Below are positions 25,831 through 33,783 of a DNA stretch of 40,918 nt, in pieces. Source of the DNA: Rhizobiaceae bacterium. GTDB taxonomy: Bacteria > Pseudomonadota > Alphaproteobacteria > Rhizobiales > Rhizobiaceae. Numbering within the stretch: the first letter of the stretch is position 1; each line of letters starts with the position of its first letter. The DNA lies in contig JAESUH010000112.1 in assembly GCA_016763155.1 (NCBI GenBank), positions 1 to 40,918 of the forward strand, written 5' to 3'. The position numbers and the translations under genes are program-made. The notes below the pieces were generated by a model. The model ran no database searches. It was not told where the DNA came from and worked only from the letters and a program-made list of their open reading frames with translations.

Positions 25831-26142
25831 ATGTCCAGACGCTGTGAACTGACCGGCAAAGCCGTCATGACAGGAAATAATGTGAGCCACGCGAAAAACC
25901 GTTCGCGCCGCCGTTTTCTGCCAAACCTTTGCAATGTAACTTTGATGAGTGATGTGCTGAACCAGCGCATTCGTCTGCGCATTTGTGCTCAGGCTCTGCG
26001 CACAGTTGAGCATCGTGGTGGCCTTGATGCATTTTTTGCAAAATCGAAGGACAGCGAACTTTCGCAGAAAGCACGTTTGCTTAAGCGTCAGATTCAAAAG
26101 AAACTGGCTGAAGCGCCAGTTGCTGCTGCTGTCACTGCTTAG
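25831..26142 (+). CDS. rpmB: 50S ribosomal protein L28
   Basis: A 103-residue large-subunit protein. It begins [21 protein letters not shown], the family signature, followed by [12 protein letters not shown] and [11 protein letters not shown]. Length fits the alphaproteobacterial form with its longer C-terminus; the Ala-rich end (APVAAAVTA) is lineage-specific. ATG 25831 has AGGA seven bases upstream. Monocistronic by appearance: own promoter and a hairpin terminator downstream. Confidence 0.96.
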   Translation: MSRRCELTGKAVMTGNNVSHAKNRSRRRFLPNLCNVTLMSDVLNQRIRLRICAQALRTVEHRGGLDAFFAKSKDSELSQKARLLKRQIQKKLAEAPVAAAVTA

Positions 26143-26187
26143 TTTCTGACTAGCTGGCAATTTCTTGAAATTTATGTAATTTGGATG

Positions 26188-26212
26188 AGTGGGTAATTTT
26201 GCCCGCTTATTT
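26188..26212 (+). terminator. Terminator after rpmB
   Basis: Stem AGTGGGT / GCCCGCT (26188-26194 with 26201-26207, two G-U pairs) with a 6-base AT loop, followed by TATTTTCG, 45 bases after the rpmB stop. Confidence 0.6.
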
Positions 26213-26246
26213 TCGTTCAACTGGTGGCATCACCCAGGATAAAAAA

Positions 26247-26939
26247 ATGCTGAACAGCAAAAGCGTATACCCGTTTGTGGTCGCCATGGCCTTTGTCGTG
26301 GTTCTTTCTAATATTTTAGTGCAATTTCCGGTCGGCTATTCGCTGGCAGGCGTCAATTTGGGTGATGTTCTCACCTGGGGCACATTCACCTATCCAGTTG
26401 CCTTTCTGGTCACCGATCTCACCAATCGCCTGTTTGGGGCGGAGCGTGCCCGAAGGGTGGTAATGGTCGGCTTTGTGATTGCCGTTATCTGTTCAATCCT
26501 TGTGCCGAAGATATTATTCTCATACGGGCTATTTCCCTTTGAACTATCCCCCTCACGCATTGCGCGGGTGGCGATGGCTTCGGGAACGGCGTTTTTGGTG
26601 GCGCAATTGTTGGATATCTCTATTTTTTCCAAATTGCGTCGGGGCGTTTGGTGGCGGGCACCGTTGATTTCATCCTTTATGGGATCGCTGGTGGATACTT
26701 GCCTGTTTTTCGGGTTGGCCTTTGCCGCAAGTTTTGCCTTTCTGGGCGAGAATGATGGCTTTGCATTGGAAAACGCGCCAATGCTTGCGGTGTTTGCAAC
26801 TGAAATTCCACGCTGGATTTCATGGGCAGCCGGTGACTTCATGGTCAAAATACTAGCTGGCCTCCTCATGCTTGCGCCTTATGGTTTGCTGATCAGGTTT
26901 CTGGCACCAGCAAAAAAAGCAAAACTGGTTTCAGACTAG
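26247..26939 (+). CDS. yhhQ: Queuosine precursor transporter (YhhQ/VUT family)
   Basis: A 230-residue inner-membrane protein with about six hydrophobic segments, of the DUF165 family that imports queuosine precursors (preQ0/preQ1) for tRNA modification. Family motifs include FTYPVAFLVTDLTNRLFGAERARR, LRRGVWWRAPLISSFMGSLVDT and ISWAAGDFMVKILAGLLM. ATG 26247 has AGGA at 26236-26239; upstream in-frame starts fall in the rpmB terminator. A small hairpin (26221-26237) reaches the Shine-Dalgarno. It is followed by the TfoX-like gene after 12 bases. Whether precursor is salvaged or synthesised cannot be judged from this window. Confidence 0.87.
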   Translation: MLNSKSVYPFVVAMAFVVVLSNILVQFPVGYSLAGVNLGDVLTWGTFTYPVAFLVTDLTNRLFGAERARRVVMVGFVIAVICSILVPKILFSYGLFPFELSPSRIARVAMASGTAFLVAQLLDISIFSKLRRGVWWRAPLISSFMGSLVDTCLFFGLAFAASFAFLGENDGFALENAPMLAVFATEIPRWISWAAGDFMVKILAGLLMLAPYGLLIRFLAPAKKAKLVSD

Positions 26940-26951
26940 GCCTCACTCCAG

Positions 26952-27206
26952 ATGGCACGAACAATCGAACAAATGCGGAATTTGGGTGCGGCATCCGCTC
27001 GAATGCTTGCAGAAATTGGTGTACACGATGAAGATGATTTGCGCGAATTAGGCGCGGTCACTGCCTATACGCGGGTGAAATTTCAGCTGCCCGGAAATGC
27101 CTCAATCTTATTGCTTTATGCCATGGAGGCGGCATTGCGTGACTGCGATTGGCGAACATTGGATGAAAAAACCAAAGCTGAACTAAAATCACAAATTGGC
27201 ATTTAA
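26952..27206 (+). CDS. TfoX C-terminal domain protein
   Basis: An 84-residue stand-alone TfoX/Sxy C-terminal (helix-hairpin-helix-like) domain: RNLGAASARMLAEIGVHDEDDLRELGAV, YAMEAALRDCDWRTL, KAELKSQI. In gammaproteobacteria the two-domain Sxy/TfoX activates competence with CRP; here the N-terminal domain is missing, so that role should not be assumed. It is twelve bases after the transporter gene, likely co-transcribed, with no clear Shine-Dalgarno, and is convergent with the esterase-like gene (six bases between stops). Confidence 0.82.
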   Translation: MARTIEQMRNLGAASARMLAEIGVHDEDDLRELGAVTAYTRVKFQLPGNASILLLYAMEAALRDCDWRTLDEKTKAELKSQIGI

Positions 27207-27212
27207 CAATGC

Positions 27213-28208
27213 CTAATCCAGCAGCTTGAACTCCAGTAATATTGTTCGCTGCAAAATAGAGTGATTATCGTCTGATATTAAAGTGAGAATGGTGTCGCCA
27301 TTTTCAGCCTTTGTAATATCAAGACCTTCCATATTATCGATCTGGGCAGACATGCCGGCAAACATCAAAGTTTCCCCGATGAGGCGGGCTCCGGCTTTTA
27401 TTGTTCCCGGTTTGAAACGACGAAGGCGCATTGCTGCTCCGGTTGCCGGGCTAAACCGCCGTTCAAGCAGAATGAGATCGCCATTATCGGTAAATTTTGC
27501 ATCGGTGATATCAAACTTGCCGGGGCGGGTTACGGAAAATTCCTCCAGCTTGCCCTGATCAAGAATGAAGGCGCGAATATCTTTGTTCTTGTTGAGCGTC
27601 CGTTCGCTGAACAAAATCAACTTGCCCTCTAAGGGGCTACCTGCGGGCGGACTGGCGATGGCTTCAAGCCCCTTATTACCGCGCAGACCAAGCTTGCCAA
27701 TTTTGTTTGTAAGCTGCTTTGATGTTCCTCTGAGAGTGGAAAAATCTAAGTCGTGAATTTCAACGCGATGCTTGCGTTCAAAAGCCAGATAAATCTGGTC
27801 ACCGACAATCTCCAGCGCCTCTGCATCGGAATTAGATTTACCCAGCATGATGTTGCCATCGCTATCGCGCATGGGGGCGATATGGGCATTCTTGATTGCT
27901 ACCGGAAGGCCATCTTTTCGCTCAATGGTGCCGCCCATCCAAAACCCCATATCGGAAATCGAAATGAAGTCGGTACGACCGTTGTAAAACCTAAAACCGG
28001 AATAACCGCCAAAATGGTCATTGTCGGAATAAAGCTCGATGCCACCAAGGTATTCCAGCTTGTCGAAAACCGTGCGGTCCGGTTCCGACGGACTGAAATT
28101 AGGAATGATACGAGACTGTATCTCAATGTTGAGGCGCAGGGCATTTTCTGCATTCGCAGGAAGAGTAAGTGCCAAAAGAAACAATGCAATGATTTGCATT
28201 TTTTTCAT
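27213..28208 (-). CDS. Secreted esterase-like/phytase-like protein
   Basis: A 331-residue protein with signal peptide (1-20, cleavage ANA-E) and a beta-propeller-like body matching the 'esterase-like activity of phytase' family: LEYLGGIELYSDNDHFGGYSGFRF, GNKGLEAIASPPAGSPLEGKL, DNMEGLDITK. The substrate is unknown and the name rests on weak family evidence. The ATG follows the cobT stop directly (TAAATG), so it is the last gene of the cobS-cobT transcript; a second ATG nine bases later is an alternative start. Confidence 0.8.
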   Translation of the reverse strand: MKKMQIIALFLLALTLPANAENALRLNIEIQSRIIPNFSPSEPDRTVFDKLEYLGGIELYSDNDHFGGYSGFRFYNGRTDFISISDMGFWMGGTIERKDGLPVAIKNAHIAPMRDSDGNIMLGKSNSDAEALEIVGDQIYLAFERKHRVEIHDLDFSTLRGTSKQLTNKIGKLGLRGNKGLEAIASPPAGSPLEGKLILFSERTLNKNKDIRAFILDQGKLEEFSVTRPGKFDITDAKFTDNGDLILLERRFSPATGAAMRLRRFKPGTIKAGARLIGETLMFAGMSAQIDNMEGLDITKAENGDTILTLISDDNHSILQRTILLEFKLLD

Positions 28209-30119
28209 TTAACCGGCCCTTGCTTTCCGCCTGGTTGGGCGGGTGCGTTTGCCAATGCCTTCATTGGGGTCAGTCTCGCCAAACAATTCAGCAAGTTGGT
28301 CAGTCATGGCGCCCGCCAGCTCTTCGGCGTCCACAATGGTCACCGCATGTTCATAATAGCGGGTCACATCATGGCCAATGCCGATAGCCAGCAATTCGAT
28401 TGGAGAATTTTGCTCGATATCTTCAATCACATGACGCAAATGGCGTTCTAGATAATTGCCCGGATTGACCGAAAGGGTCGAATCATCCACTGGAGCACCA
28501 TCGGAAATCATCATCAAAATGCGACGATGCTCATTGCGCCCCATTAGGCGGTTATGAGCCCATAGCAGAGCTTCACCATCGATATTTTCCTTCAGCAAGC
28601 CTTCCCGCATCATCAGGCCAAGATTGCGTTTGGAACGACGCCAAGGGGAATCCGCAGATTTATAGATGATATGACGCAAGTCATTGAGACGGCCAGGTGT
28701 TGGCGGTTTATCGCGTTTTAGCCACGCTTCGCGGGACTGGCCACCTTTCCACGCTTTGGTGGTAAAGCCCAAAATTTCAACTTTTACTCCGCAACGTTCC
28801 AGTGTGCGGGCCAAAATATCGGCACACGATGCGGCAACTGTAATTGGACGACCACGCATGGAGCCGGAATTATCAATCAGAAGGGTAACGACCGTATCGC
28901 GGAAAATCGCATCACGCTCCATCTTGAAAGACAAAGGTGTCATTGGATCCATGACAATTCTGGTTAGGCGAGAGGTATCCAGGACACCCTCTTCCAGATC
29001 GAAATCCCAACCACGGTTTTGCTGTGCCATCAATCGGCGTTGCAACCTGTTAGCGAGTCTTCCGACCACGCCTTGCAGATGGTCCAGTTGTTTGTCGAGA
29101 AAGGCTCTGAGCCGGTCAAGCTCGGTCTCGTCGCAAAGTTCTTCAGCGGTTACTTCTTCATCGAAATCGGTGGAGAAAACCTTGTAATCAAAATCAGCTG
29201 GCAGGTTCGTAAATGGCAGATCCGGGCGATGGGTTTCGCTTGGGGTTTCAGAATCCTCGTCATCGGAATCCTCCCCATCAGCATCTGATGCATCCATCTC
29301 GCCGGTCATTTCTTCTTCGCCGTCCTGCTCCATCTCGTCAGGCTGGCCCTCGGCACCATCATCGCTTTCTTGATCGTTGCTTTGACCTTCTTCGCTTTCG
29401 TCGCCGGTCTCCGCGTCGTTTTCCTCGGTGTCGTCCTGCTGGTCGAGATTGTCGTCGCCTAGTTCGTCGGCCATATCAAGCGAGACGATTAAATCACGGA
29501 CGGCCCGAGCAAAGGCCGTTTGGTCGGAAAGGTCGCCATCAAGGGCGTCCAGACTGTCTCCAGCCTTGGCTTCGATCCAATCACGCCAGACATTGACGAA
29601 ATTTTCGGCACTTTTTGGAGGGGCTTTGCCAGTGAGTTTTTCACGTACAACTAAAGCAACCGCTTCTTCCAAAGGCACTTCTTCACGGTTGGTTGCGTGG
29701 GTGTAATTGGCTCTGGAATATTTATCTTCGAGCATATGACCAAGGTTGCTTGCAACCCCGTCCATCTGGCGTGCACCAATCGCTTCAACCCGTGCCTGTT
29801 CGACAGCGTCAAACACAGCTTTGGCATTGGGGCCTTCGGGAGATAATCTGGTGTGGATTTTGGTATCATGGCAGGCGTGGCGAAGCGCCATGCTGTCGGC
29901 CGTGCCACGGGTGATAGCCAATTGCTCAGCCGTCAGCTTTTTACCAAAATCAGGTAGCCGAACCTGTTGATCGACCATGGAAGGACGGTCGGGAGAAAAG
30001 GTTATTTCCAACTCCCTATCGTCTGCCATGGCGCGCATGCAATTGCTGAGCGCCTGTTTTAGGGGCTCGAAATCAGGCAGGCTGGAGCCTTGTCGTTTGT
30101 TATCACCCGGACTAGCCAT
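28209..30119 (-). CDS. cobT: Aerobic cobaltochelatase subunit CobT
   Basis: With CobN and CobS, inserts Co2+ into hydrogenobyrinic acid a,c-diamide in aerobic cobalamin synthesis, using ATP. The 636-residue product has an N-terminal CobT domain (to about 200) and a very acidic linker (about 210-290, runs of Asp/Glu). A C-terminal von Willebrand A domain carries the MIDAS motif DNSGS starting at Asp416. Downstream of cobS by 15 bases and directly abutting the esterase-like gene. CobN is not in the window, as is usual for Rhizobiales, where cobST are separate. Length is normal. Confidence 0.95.
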   Translation of the reverse strand: MASPGDNKRQGSSLPDFEPLKQALSNCMRAMADDRELEITFSPDRPSMVDQQVRLPDFGKKLTAEQLAITRGTADSMALRHACHDTKIHTRLSPEGPNAKAVFDAVEQARVEAIGARQMDGVASNLGHMLEDKYSRANYTHATNREEVPLEEAVALVVREKLTGKAPPKSAENFVNVWRDWIEAKAGDSLDALDGDLSDQTAFARAVRDLIVSLDMADELGDDNLDQQDDTEENDAETGDESEEGQSNDQESDDGAEGQPDEMEQDGEEEMTGEMDASDADGEDSDDEDSETPSETHRPDLPFTNLPADFDYKVFSTDFDEEVTAEELCDETELDRLRAFLDKQLDHLQGVVGRLANRLQRRLMAQQNRGWDFDLEEGVLDTSRLTRIVMDPMTPLSFKMERDAIFRDTVVTLLIDNSGSMRGRPITVAASCADILARTLERCGVKVEILGFTTKAWKGGQSREAWLKRDKPPTPGRLNDLRHIIYKSADSPWRRSKRNLGLMMREGLLKENIDGEALLWAHNRLMGRNEHRRILMMISDGAPVDDSTLSVNPGNYLERHLRHVIEDIEQNSPIELLAIGIGHDVTRYYEHAVTIVDAEELAGAMTDQLAELFGETDPNEGIGKRTRPTRRKARAG

Positions 30120-30134
30120 CGCTTCAACTCAACC

Positions 30135-31103
30135 TTATGCCAAAACCAAATTATCAGTGACTTCGGAAATTTCTTCACCAAAGGCGCGCTGGTAGAATTC
30201 AGCAACGGTTGGCCGCTCCAACTCGTCGCATTTGTTCAAGAAAGTCACTTTGAAGGAATATGCCAAATCCTGGAATATCTCCTGATTAGTGGCCCAGGTC
30301 ATCACGGTTCTGGGGCTCATAACGGTAGATAAATCGCCATTGATGAAGGCAGCTCTGGTCATATCGGCGATGCGCACCATTTTTGAAACCGTCTCGCGGC
30401 CTTCTTTGGTGTTAAAGGACTTAGCCTTGGCCAGTACGATTGAAACTTCCATATCATGGGGCAGATAATTGAGTGTTGCTACCAGTGACCAACGATCCAT
30501 CTGGGCCTGGTTGATCTGCTGCGTGCCACGATAAAGGCCAGTGGTATCACCAAGGCCGATGGTGTTGGCTGTAGCAAACAAGCGGAAGGCCGGGTGGGGT
30601 GTGATAACACGGCTTTGATCAAGCAATGTCAGACGACCAGAAGTTTCCAGCACACGCTGGATAACGAACATTACATCCGGGCGACCTGCATCATATTCAT
30701 CGAATACGAGCGCAACGTTGTTTTGGTAGGCCCAGGGCAGAATACCATCGCGGAATTCGGTGACCTGCATGCCGTCTTTTACCACAATGGCATCTTTACC
30801 AATTAGATCGAGGCGGCTCACATGACTATCGAGATTGATCCGCACACAAGGCCAGTTCAAACGGGCCGCGACCTGTTCAATATGGGTTGATTTGCCGGTG
30901 CCGTGATAGCCTGAAATCAACACCCGGGCATTGTGGGCAAAACCAGCCAGAATGGCCAGTGTTGTGTTTTTATCAAAAATATAATCCGGGTCCAGTTCGG
31001 GCACATGCTCGCTGGTTTCAGAATATGCGGGAACTACCCAATCACTATCAATATGGAAGGTGTCCCGAACCGAAATCTCGGTATCCGGTAGGCCGTTGGT
31101 CAT
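30135..31103 (-). CDS. cobS: Aerobic cobaltochelatase subunit CobS (AAA+ ATPase)
   Basis: A 322-residue AAA+ ATPase that forms the hexameric motor of cobaltochelatase with CobT. Walker [10 protein letters not shown] (65-73), Walker [11 protein letters not shown] (Asp135, Glu136), sensor segment [10 protein letters not shown], and [12 protein letters not shown]. The N-terminus ([20 protein letters not shown]) is CobS-typical. It lies between the DnaJ-like gene (39 bases upstream) and cobT. No cobalamin riboswitch was found near it. Confidence 0.95.
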   Translation of the reverse strand: MTNGLPDTEISVRDTFHIDSDWVVPAYSETSEHVPELDPDYIFDKNTTLAILAGFAHNARVLISGYHGTGKSTHIEQVAARLNWPCVRINLDSHVSRLDLIGKDAIVVKDGMQVTEFRDGILPWAYQNNVALVFDEYDAGRPDVMFVIQRVLETSGRLTLLDQSRVITPHPAFRLFATANTIGLGDTTGLYRGTQQINQAQMDRWSLVATLNYLPHDMEVSIVLAKAKSFNTKEGRETVSKMVRIADMTRAAFINGDLSTVMSPRTVMTWATNQEIFQDLAYSFKVTFLNKCDELERPTVAEFYQRAFGEEISEVTDNLVLA

Positions 31104-31142
31104 TCTAACAATTCTCCAAGGGGTGTTTTTTTAAAAAGGCGG

Positions 31143-31766
31143 TTAGCAGAAGCCTGCTTGTTTTAAGTGTTTATAGGACTGAATAATTTCCCGTAGTCGT
31201 TCCTCGGTGCTGCGGTCACCACCATTTGCGTCTGGGTGATGGCGTTTTACCATTTCCTTATAGCGGGTTTTAATGTTTTCCGGGCTGGCATTATGAGGCA
31301 GACCCAAATCTTCCAAAGATTTCTTTTCAAGGGTTTTGAGCTTGCGGACTCTTGGGCTGTCGATGGAGCCCATGCCAGCTCTTGCGCGAGCACGTGCACT
31401 CACGCGTGCAGCCGCCGCCGCCCTTGGGTCGTGATTGCTGAGCGGTGGTTCATTGCTCAATTTGTTGACGCCCATGGTCCATGTAGGCCTGCCGCCGGTT
31501 AGGGCGTCCTTGCGCAATTTTGCCACGTCGTCGTCGCCGAGGCCGGAAAAATAATTATAGGATTTATTATATTCGCGCACATGTTCGATACAAAGATTGA
31601 GATATTTTCCTTCATGATCACGACCCACCGGTGCCTTGTGGCTGCCTGGATTTTCGCATCCGTCCCACTGGCATTGATTTGCAGTCGCCTTGGCTTTCGC
31701 TTTTGCTTTAGCCTTGGCTCCTTTTTTAATGCGGATAGAATCGAAATATTTTGAAGTTTTATCCAT
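31143..31766 (-). CDS. DnaJ-like protein with N-terminal Lys-Ala repeat and zinc-type motif
   Basis: A 207-residue cytoplasmic protein. A J domain lies at the C-terminus (about 150-207) with HPD at 177-179, so it should stimulate an Hsp70. This is reversed compared with classical DnaJ. The N-terminus has an (AK)n run (residues 17-27). Then follow Cys32, Cys37, Cys59 and His62 (C-x4-C-x21-C-x2-H), a possible metal site, then an Arg/Ala-rich linker (about 115-131). It is first gene of the cobS-cobT group by position and divergent from bolA. Known as a conserved neighbour of cobS in Rhizobiales; the client is unknown. Confidence 0.87.
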   Translation of the reverse strand: MDKTSKYFDSIRIKKGAKAKAKAKAKATANQCQWDGCENPGSHKAPVGRDHEGKYLNLCIEHVREYNKSYNYFSGLGDDDVAKLRKDALTGGRPTWTMGVNKLSNEPPLSNHDPRAAAAARVSARARARAGMGSIDSPRVRKLKTLEKKSLEDLGLPHNASPENIKTRYKEMVKRHHPDANGGDRSTEERLREIIQSYKHLKQAGFC

Positions 31767-31859
31767 GGTCGATATTTAATGCCAATCGGTGGTATCGGTT
31801 GAGTTTGAAATAGTCACAAATGATGTGCTAAGAGCTTCATGCCGCTAATGGGGTACGGG

Positions 31860-31881
31860 TCCGAATTATAATCTATTCGGA
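31860..31881 (+). promoter_or_regulatory. bolA promoter -10 inside an inverted repeat
   Basis: A consensus TATAAT (31867-31872) sits between perfect 7-bp arms TCCGAAT (31860-31866) and ATTCGGA (31875-31881), about 50 bases before the bolA ATG. No good -35 is visible. The arrangement suggests a repressor or activator site occluding the -10 (inference). Confidence 0.5.
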
Positions 31882-31931
31882 ACTGAAATCCAAGCGATTT
31901 ACAAACGGGATTATCGGGAACAGATATAGAC

Positions 31932-32219
31932 ATGGAACAGGTCAGTATTCAAGCAATTATGGAAGAAAAGCTCCGCGACGAATTCGCACCTATCGCGCTT
32001 GAGTTGATCAATGAGAGCCATTTGCACGCGGGTCATCAGGAAAGTTTCGATGGTAAGGGCGAAACTCATTTTAGAATAAAAATTGTGTCTTCCAAGTTTT
32101 CAGGCATGAACCTTGTGGCGCGCCACCGGGGAATTAATGCTCTGATCGAGGATTTAATGGAAACCCGTGGCTTGCATGCAATTGCAATCGAGGCCAGGGC
32201 TCCAGAGGAAGTTGGATGA
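31932..32219 (+). CDS. bolA: BolA-family protein
   Basis: A 95-residue BolA/YrbA-type protein; members bind monothiol glutaredoxins and [2Fe-2S] clusters and affect iron and morphology control. Seen are the class II fold elements LELINESHLHAGH (with family His residues), GETHFRIKIVSSKFSGMNLVARHRGINALI and GLHAIAIEARAPEE. It is divergent from the DnaJ-like gene. It is followed after 20 bases by the large palindromic element. The ribosome site is weak; ATG 31932 is the only sensible start. Confidence 0.93.
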   Translation: MEQVSIQAIMEEKLRDEFAPIALELINESHLHAGHQESFDGKGETHFRIKIVSSKFSGMNLVARHRGINALIEDLMETRGLHAIAIEARAPEEVG

Positions 32220-32239
32220 GATTTCTGATGTGTCTTAGG

Positions 32240-32510
32240 GCAACTGGGTTTGTTTGTTCTCACGGCGTATCCTCACTATCGTTCGGGCCTCCGCATGGGC
32301 GGCGCATTAGCGCCGGGTGCCCACGCTCGCCTGCGAAGCTCGCATGCTTTTTCCAAGTAAAAATCTTTCAGTATCATTCCCTCGCACAATTCTCTCCGTA
32401 GCAATTCGCTGCAAGCGGGAGTGAAGAGCGACCGGCGCTTATGCGCCGCGCTTTCGGAGGCCTGAGGCATTAGCCGAAGATACGCCGTGAGAACGAACAA
32501 AGGCAGTTGC
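32240..32510. repeat. 271-bp nested palindromic element between bolA and the CNNM gene
   Basis: Terminal inverted repeats of 32 bases (32240-32271 and 32479-32510) differ at three positions; both contain TTCTCACGGCGTATC or its complement. Inside, GGCCTCCG (32286-32293) pairs with CGGAGGCC (32455-32462), and CGGCGCAT-AGCGCCGG (32300-32316) with its near-complement (32432-32448), each also a small hairpin by itself. The central ~110 bases show weaker complementarity. The GC-rich inner part contrasts with neighbouring sequence. It has no gene and no clear target-site duplication. It looks like a MITE-like or other palindromic repeat, and could fold the convergent transcripts' ends. Confidence 0.75.
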
Positions 32511-32544
32511 GTATCTGCGATCAAAGATCGCGAATACGCAGCTG
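32504..32544. other. Long stem-loop spanning the 3' end of the CNNM gene
   Basis: A 19-base arm (32504-32522) pairs with 32526-32544 across a 3-base loop, with one mismatch and two G-U pairs in plus-strand RNA. The right arm encodes the last residues of the CNNM protein (RIRDL and stop). The left arm shares seven bases with the palindromic element's right repeat, so the two folds compete. No T-run follows. Confidence 0.7.
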
Positions 32545-33783
32545 TGCAATACGGTTTCTCTCGCGTTTGGTTACGACGAAGCGTTTTTTGTAGAATGTAA
32601 AAGTCTGCTTTTCTTCGGGGATCATTTGTGCCTCGTGGATAACGAGACCTGCAACCGTGGTTGCTTCATCTTCTGGCAGTTCCCAGTCCAAAGCGCGGTT
32701 GATGTCCCTAACGGGCACGCTTCCATCAACTAGATACGAGCCGTCTGGTTGCGATACGACACCGGCCACTTCCACATCGTGTTCATCAGCGATTTCGCCA
32801 ACAATCTCTTCCAGAATATCTTCCAGCGTTACAAGGCCTTCTACTTCTCCATATTCGTCAACGACCAAAGCAATATGCGCTTTATTGCGCAGGAAGGCGT
32901 TTAATTGTGCCTGCAATGATGTGGTTTCTGGTACGAACCATGGTTTGGTGGCGATTTTCATGATGTCGAGGTTTTTTGCCGTGCGTTTGCCGCTGGCAAT
33001 GCTTCTGAGCACGTCTTTCGCGTGCACAATTCCGATGATATTTTCCGGCTCGTCCCGCCAAATTGGCAGGCGTGTATAAGGGCTTTGAAGAATTTGTTTG
33101 ACCGCTTTTTCGGAAGAATCTGCAGCATTGATGCTTTCCATGGCGGTTCTGTGGATCATCACATCGCCTACATCAAGTTCGTGCAGGTCTAAAATCGCAT
33201 CCAGTCGATCCTTGTCATCCTTTACCATCGACCCTTCCTTATGCAGGATTTCCATGGCTCCACGTAATTCATCATGGGCTGACAGCAAGGACTGTTCACT
33301 ACCAATTTGAATACCAAAAATGCGTAGTACTGCGCGCACGAAGGCAGCCAGAACAAATGTAAGGGGTGAAAACAGAATTACGAGGATGCGCACTATTGGG
33401 GCAACACTGGTTGCGAATTTATCTGCATTGGCGATGGCCCACGATTTGGGCATGACCTCGGCAAAAATTACCACAACAACCGTCATGACAATTGTGGCAA
33501 TCAGGATTCCAGAATCGCCATAAAACCGTAGGAAAAAACTGGTAGCCAGAGCAGATGCTAGAATATTGACGAGGTTATTTCCAATCAACAAAGCGCCGAT
33601 CAACCGGTCACGCTTTTCAATGAGTTTGATGACCAAGTGCGCACGGGGGTCGCCATTCTTGGCCAGTTGATGCATGCGTGCACGCGATACAGCCGTCAGG
33701 GCAGTCTCAGAACCTGAAAAGAAAGCTGAAAGAATAATCAACACCAAGATTGCGCCAAAAACAGCCCAGTAAGTTTCAATCAT
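32521..33783 (-). CDS. CNNM/CorC-HlyC family transporter
   Basis: A 420-residue membrane protein of the CNNM family, linked to Mg2+/Co2+ efflux or transport. An N-terminal DUF21 domain has about four hydrophobic segments (about 5-27, 60-85, 93-112, 130-155) and FFSGSETALTAVSRARM. Then follow a CBS pair (about 205-330: VMIHRTAMESI, LPIWRDEPENIIGIVHAKDV, ALVVDEYGEVEGLVTLEDILEEIVGEI) and a CorC/HlyC C-terminal domain (about 345-415). Its ATG overlaps the aroB stop (ATGA), so it is co-translated with aroB. The pairing with aroKB is common in Rhizobiales; the functional link is unclear. Confidence 0.92.
   Translation of the reverse strand: MIETYWAVFGAILVLIILSAFFSGSETALTAVSRARMHQLAKNGDPRAHLVIKLIEKRDRLIGALLIGNNLVNILASALATSFFLRFYGDSGILIATIVMTVVVVIFAEVMPKSWAIANADKFATSVAPIVRILVILFSPLTFVLAAFVRAVLRIFGIQIGSEQSLLSAHDELRGAMEILHKEGSMVKDDKDRLDAILDLHELDVGDVMIHRTAMESINAADSSEKAVKQILQSPYTRLPIWRDEPENIIGIVHAKDVLRSIASGKRTAKNLDIMKIATKPWFVPETTSLQAQLNAFLRNKAHIALVVDEYGEVEGLVTLEDILEEIVGEIADEHDVEVAGVVSQPDGSYLVDGSVPVRDINRALDWELPEDEATTVAGLVIHEAQMIPEEKQTFTFYKKRFVVTKRERNRIAQLRIRDL

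Noticed and set aside
26221-26246. preQ1 riboswitch before the queuosine-precursor transporter
   Set aside because: There is a hairpin followed by an A-rich tail, but the conserved preQ1-I loop sequence and pseudoknot partners are not present.
29213-29596. Arg/His-rich 127-residue frame antisense to cobT
   Set aside because: It is the mirror of CobT's acidic linker codons, a typical shadow.
32216-32401. 61-residue plus-strand frame after bolA
   Set aside because: It lies within the palindromic element; the translation is low-information and matches nothing recognisable.
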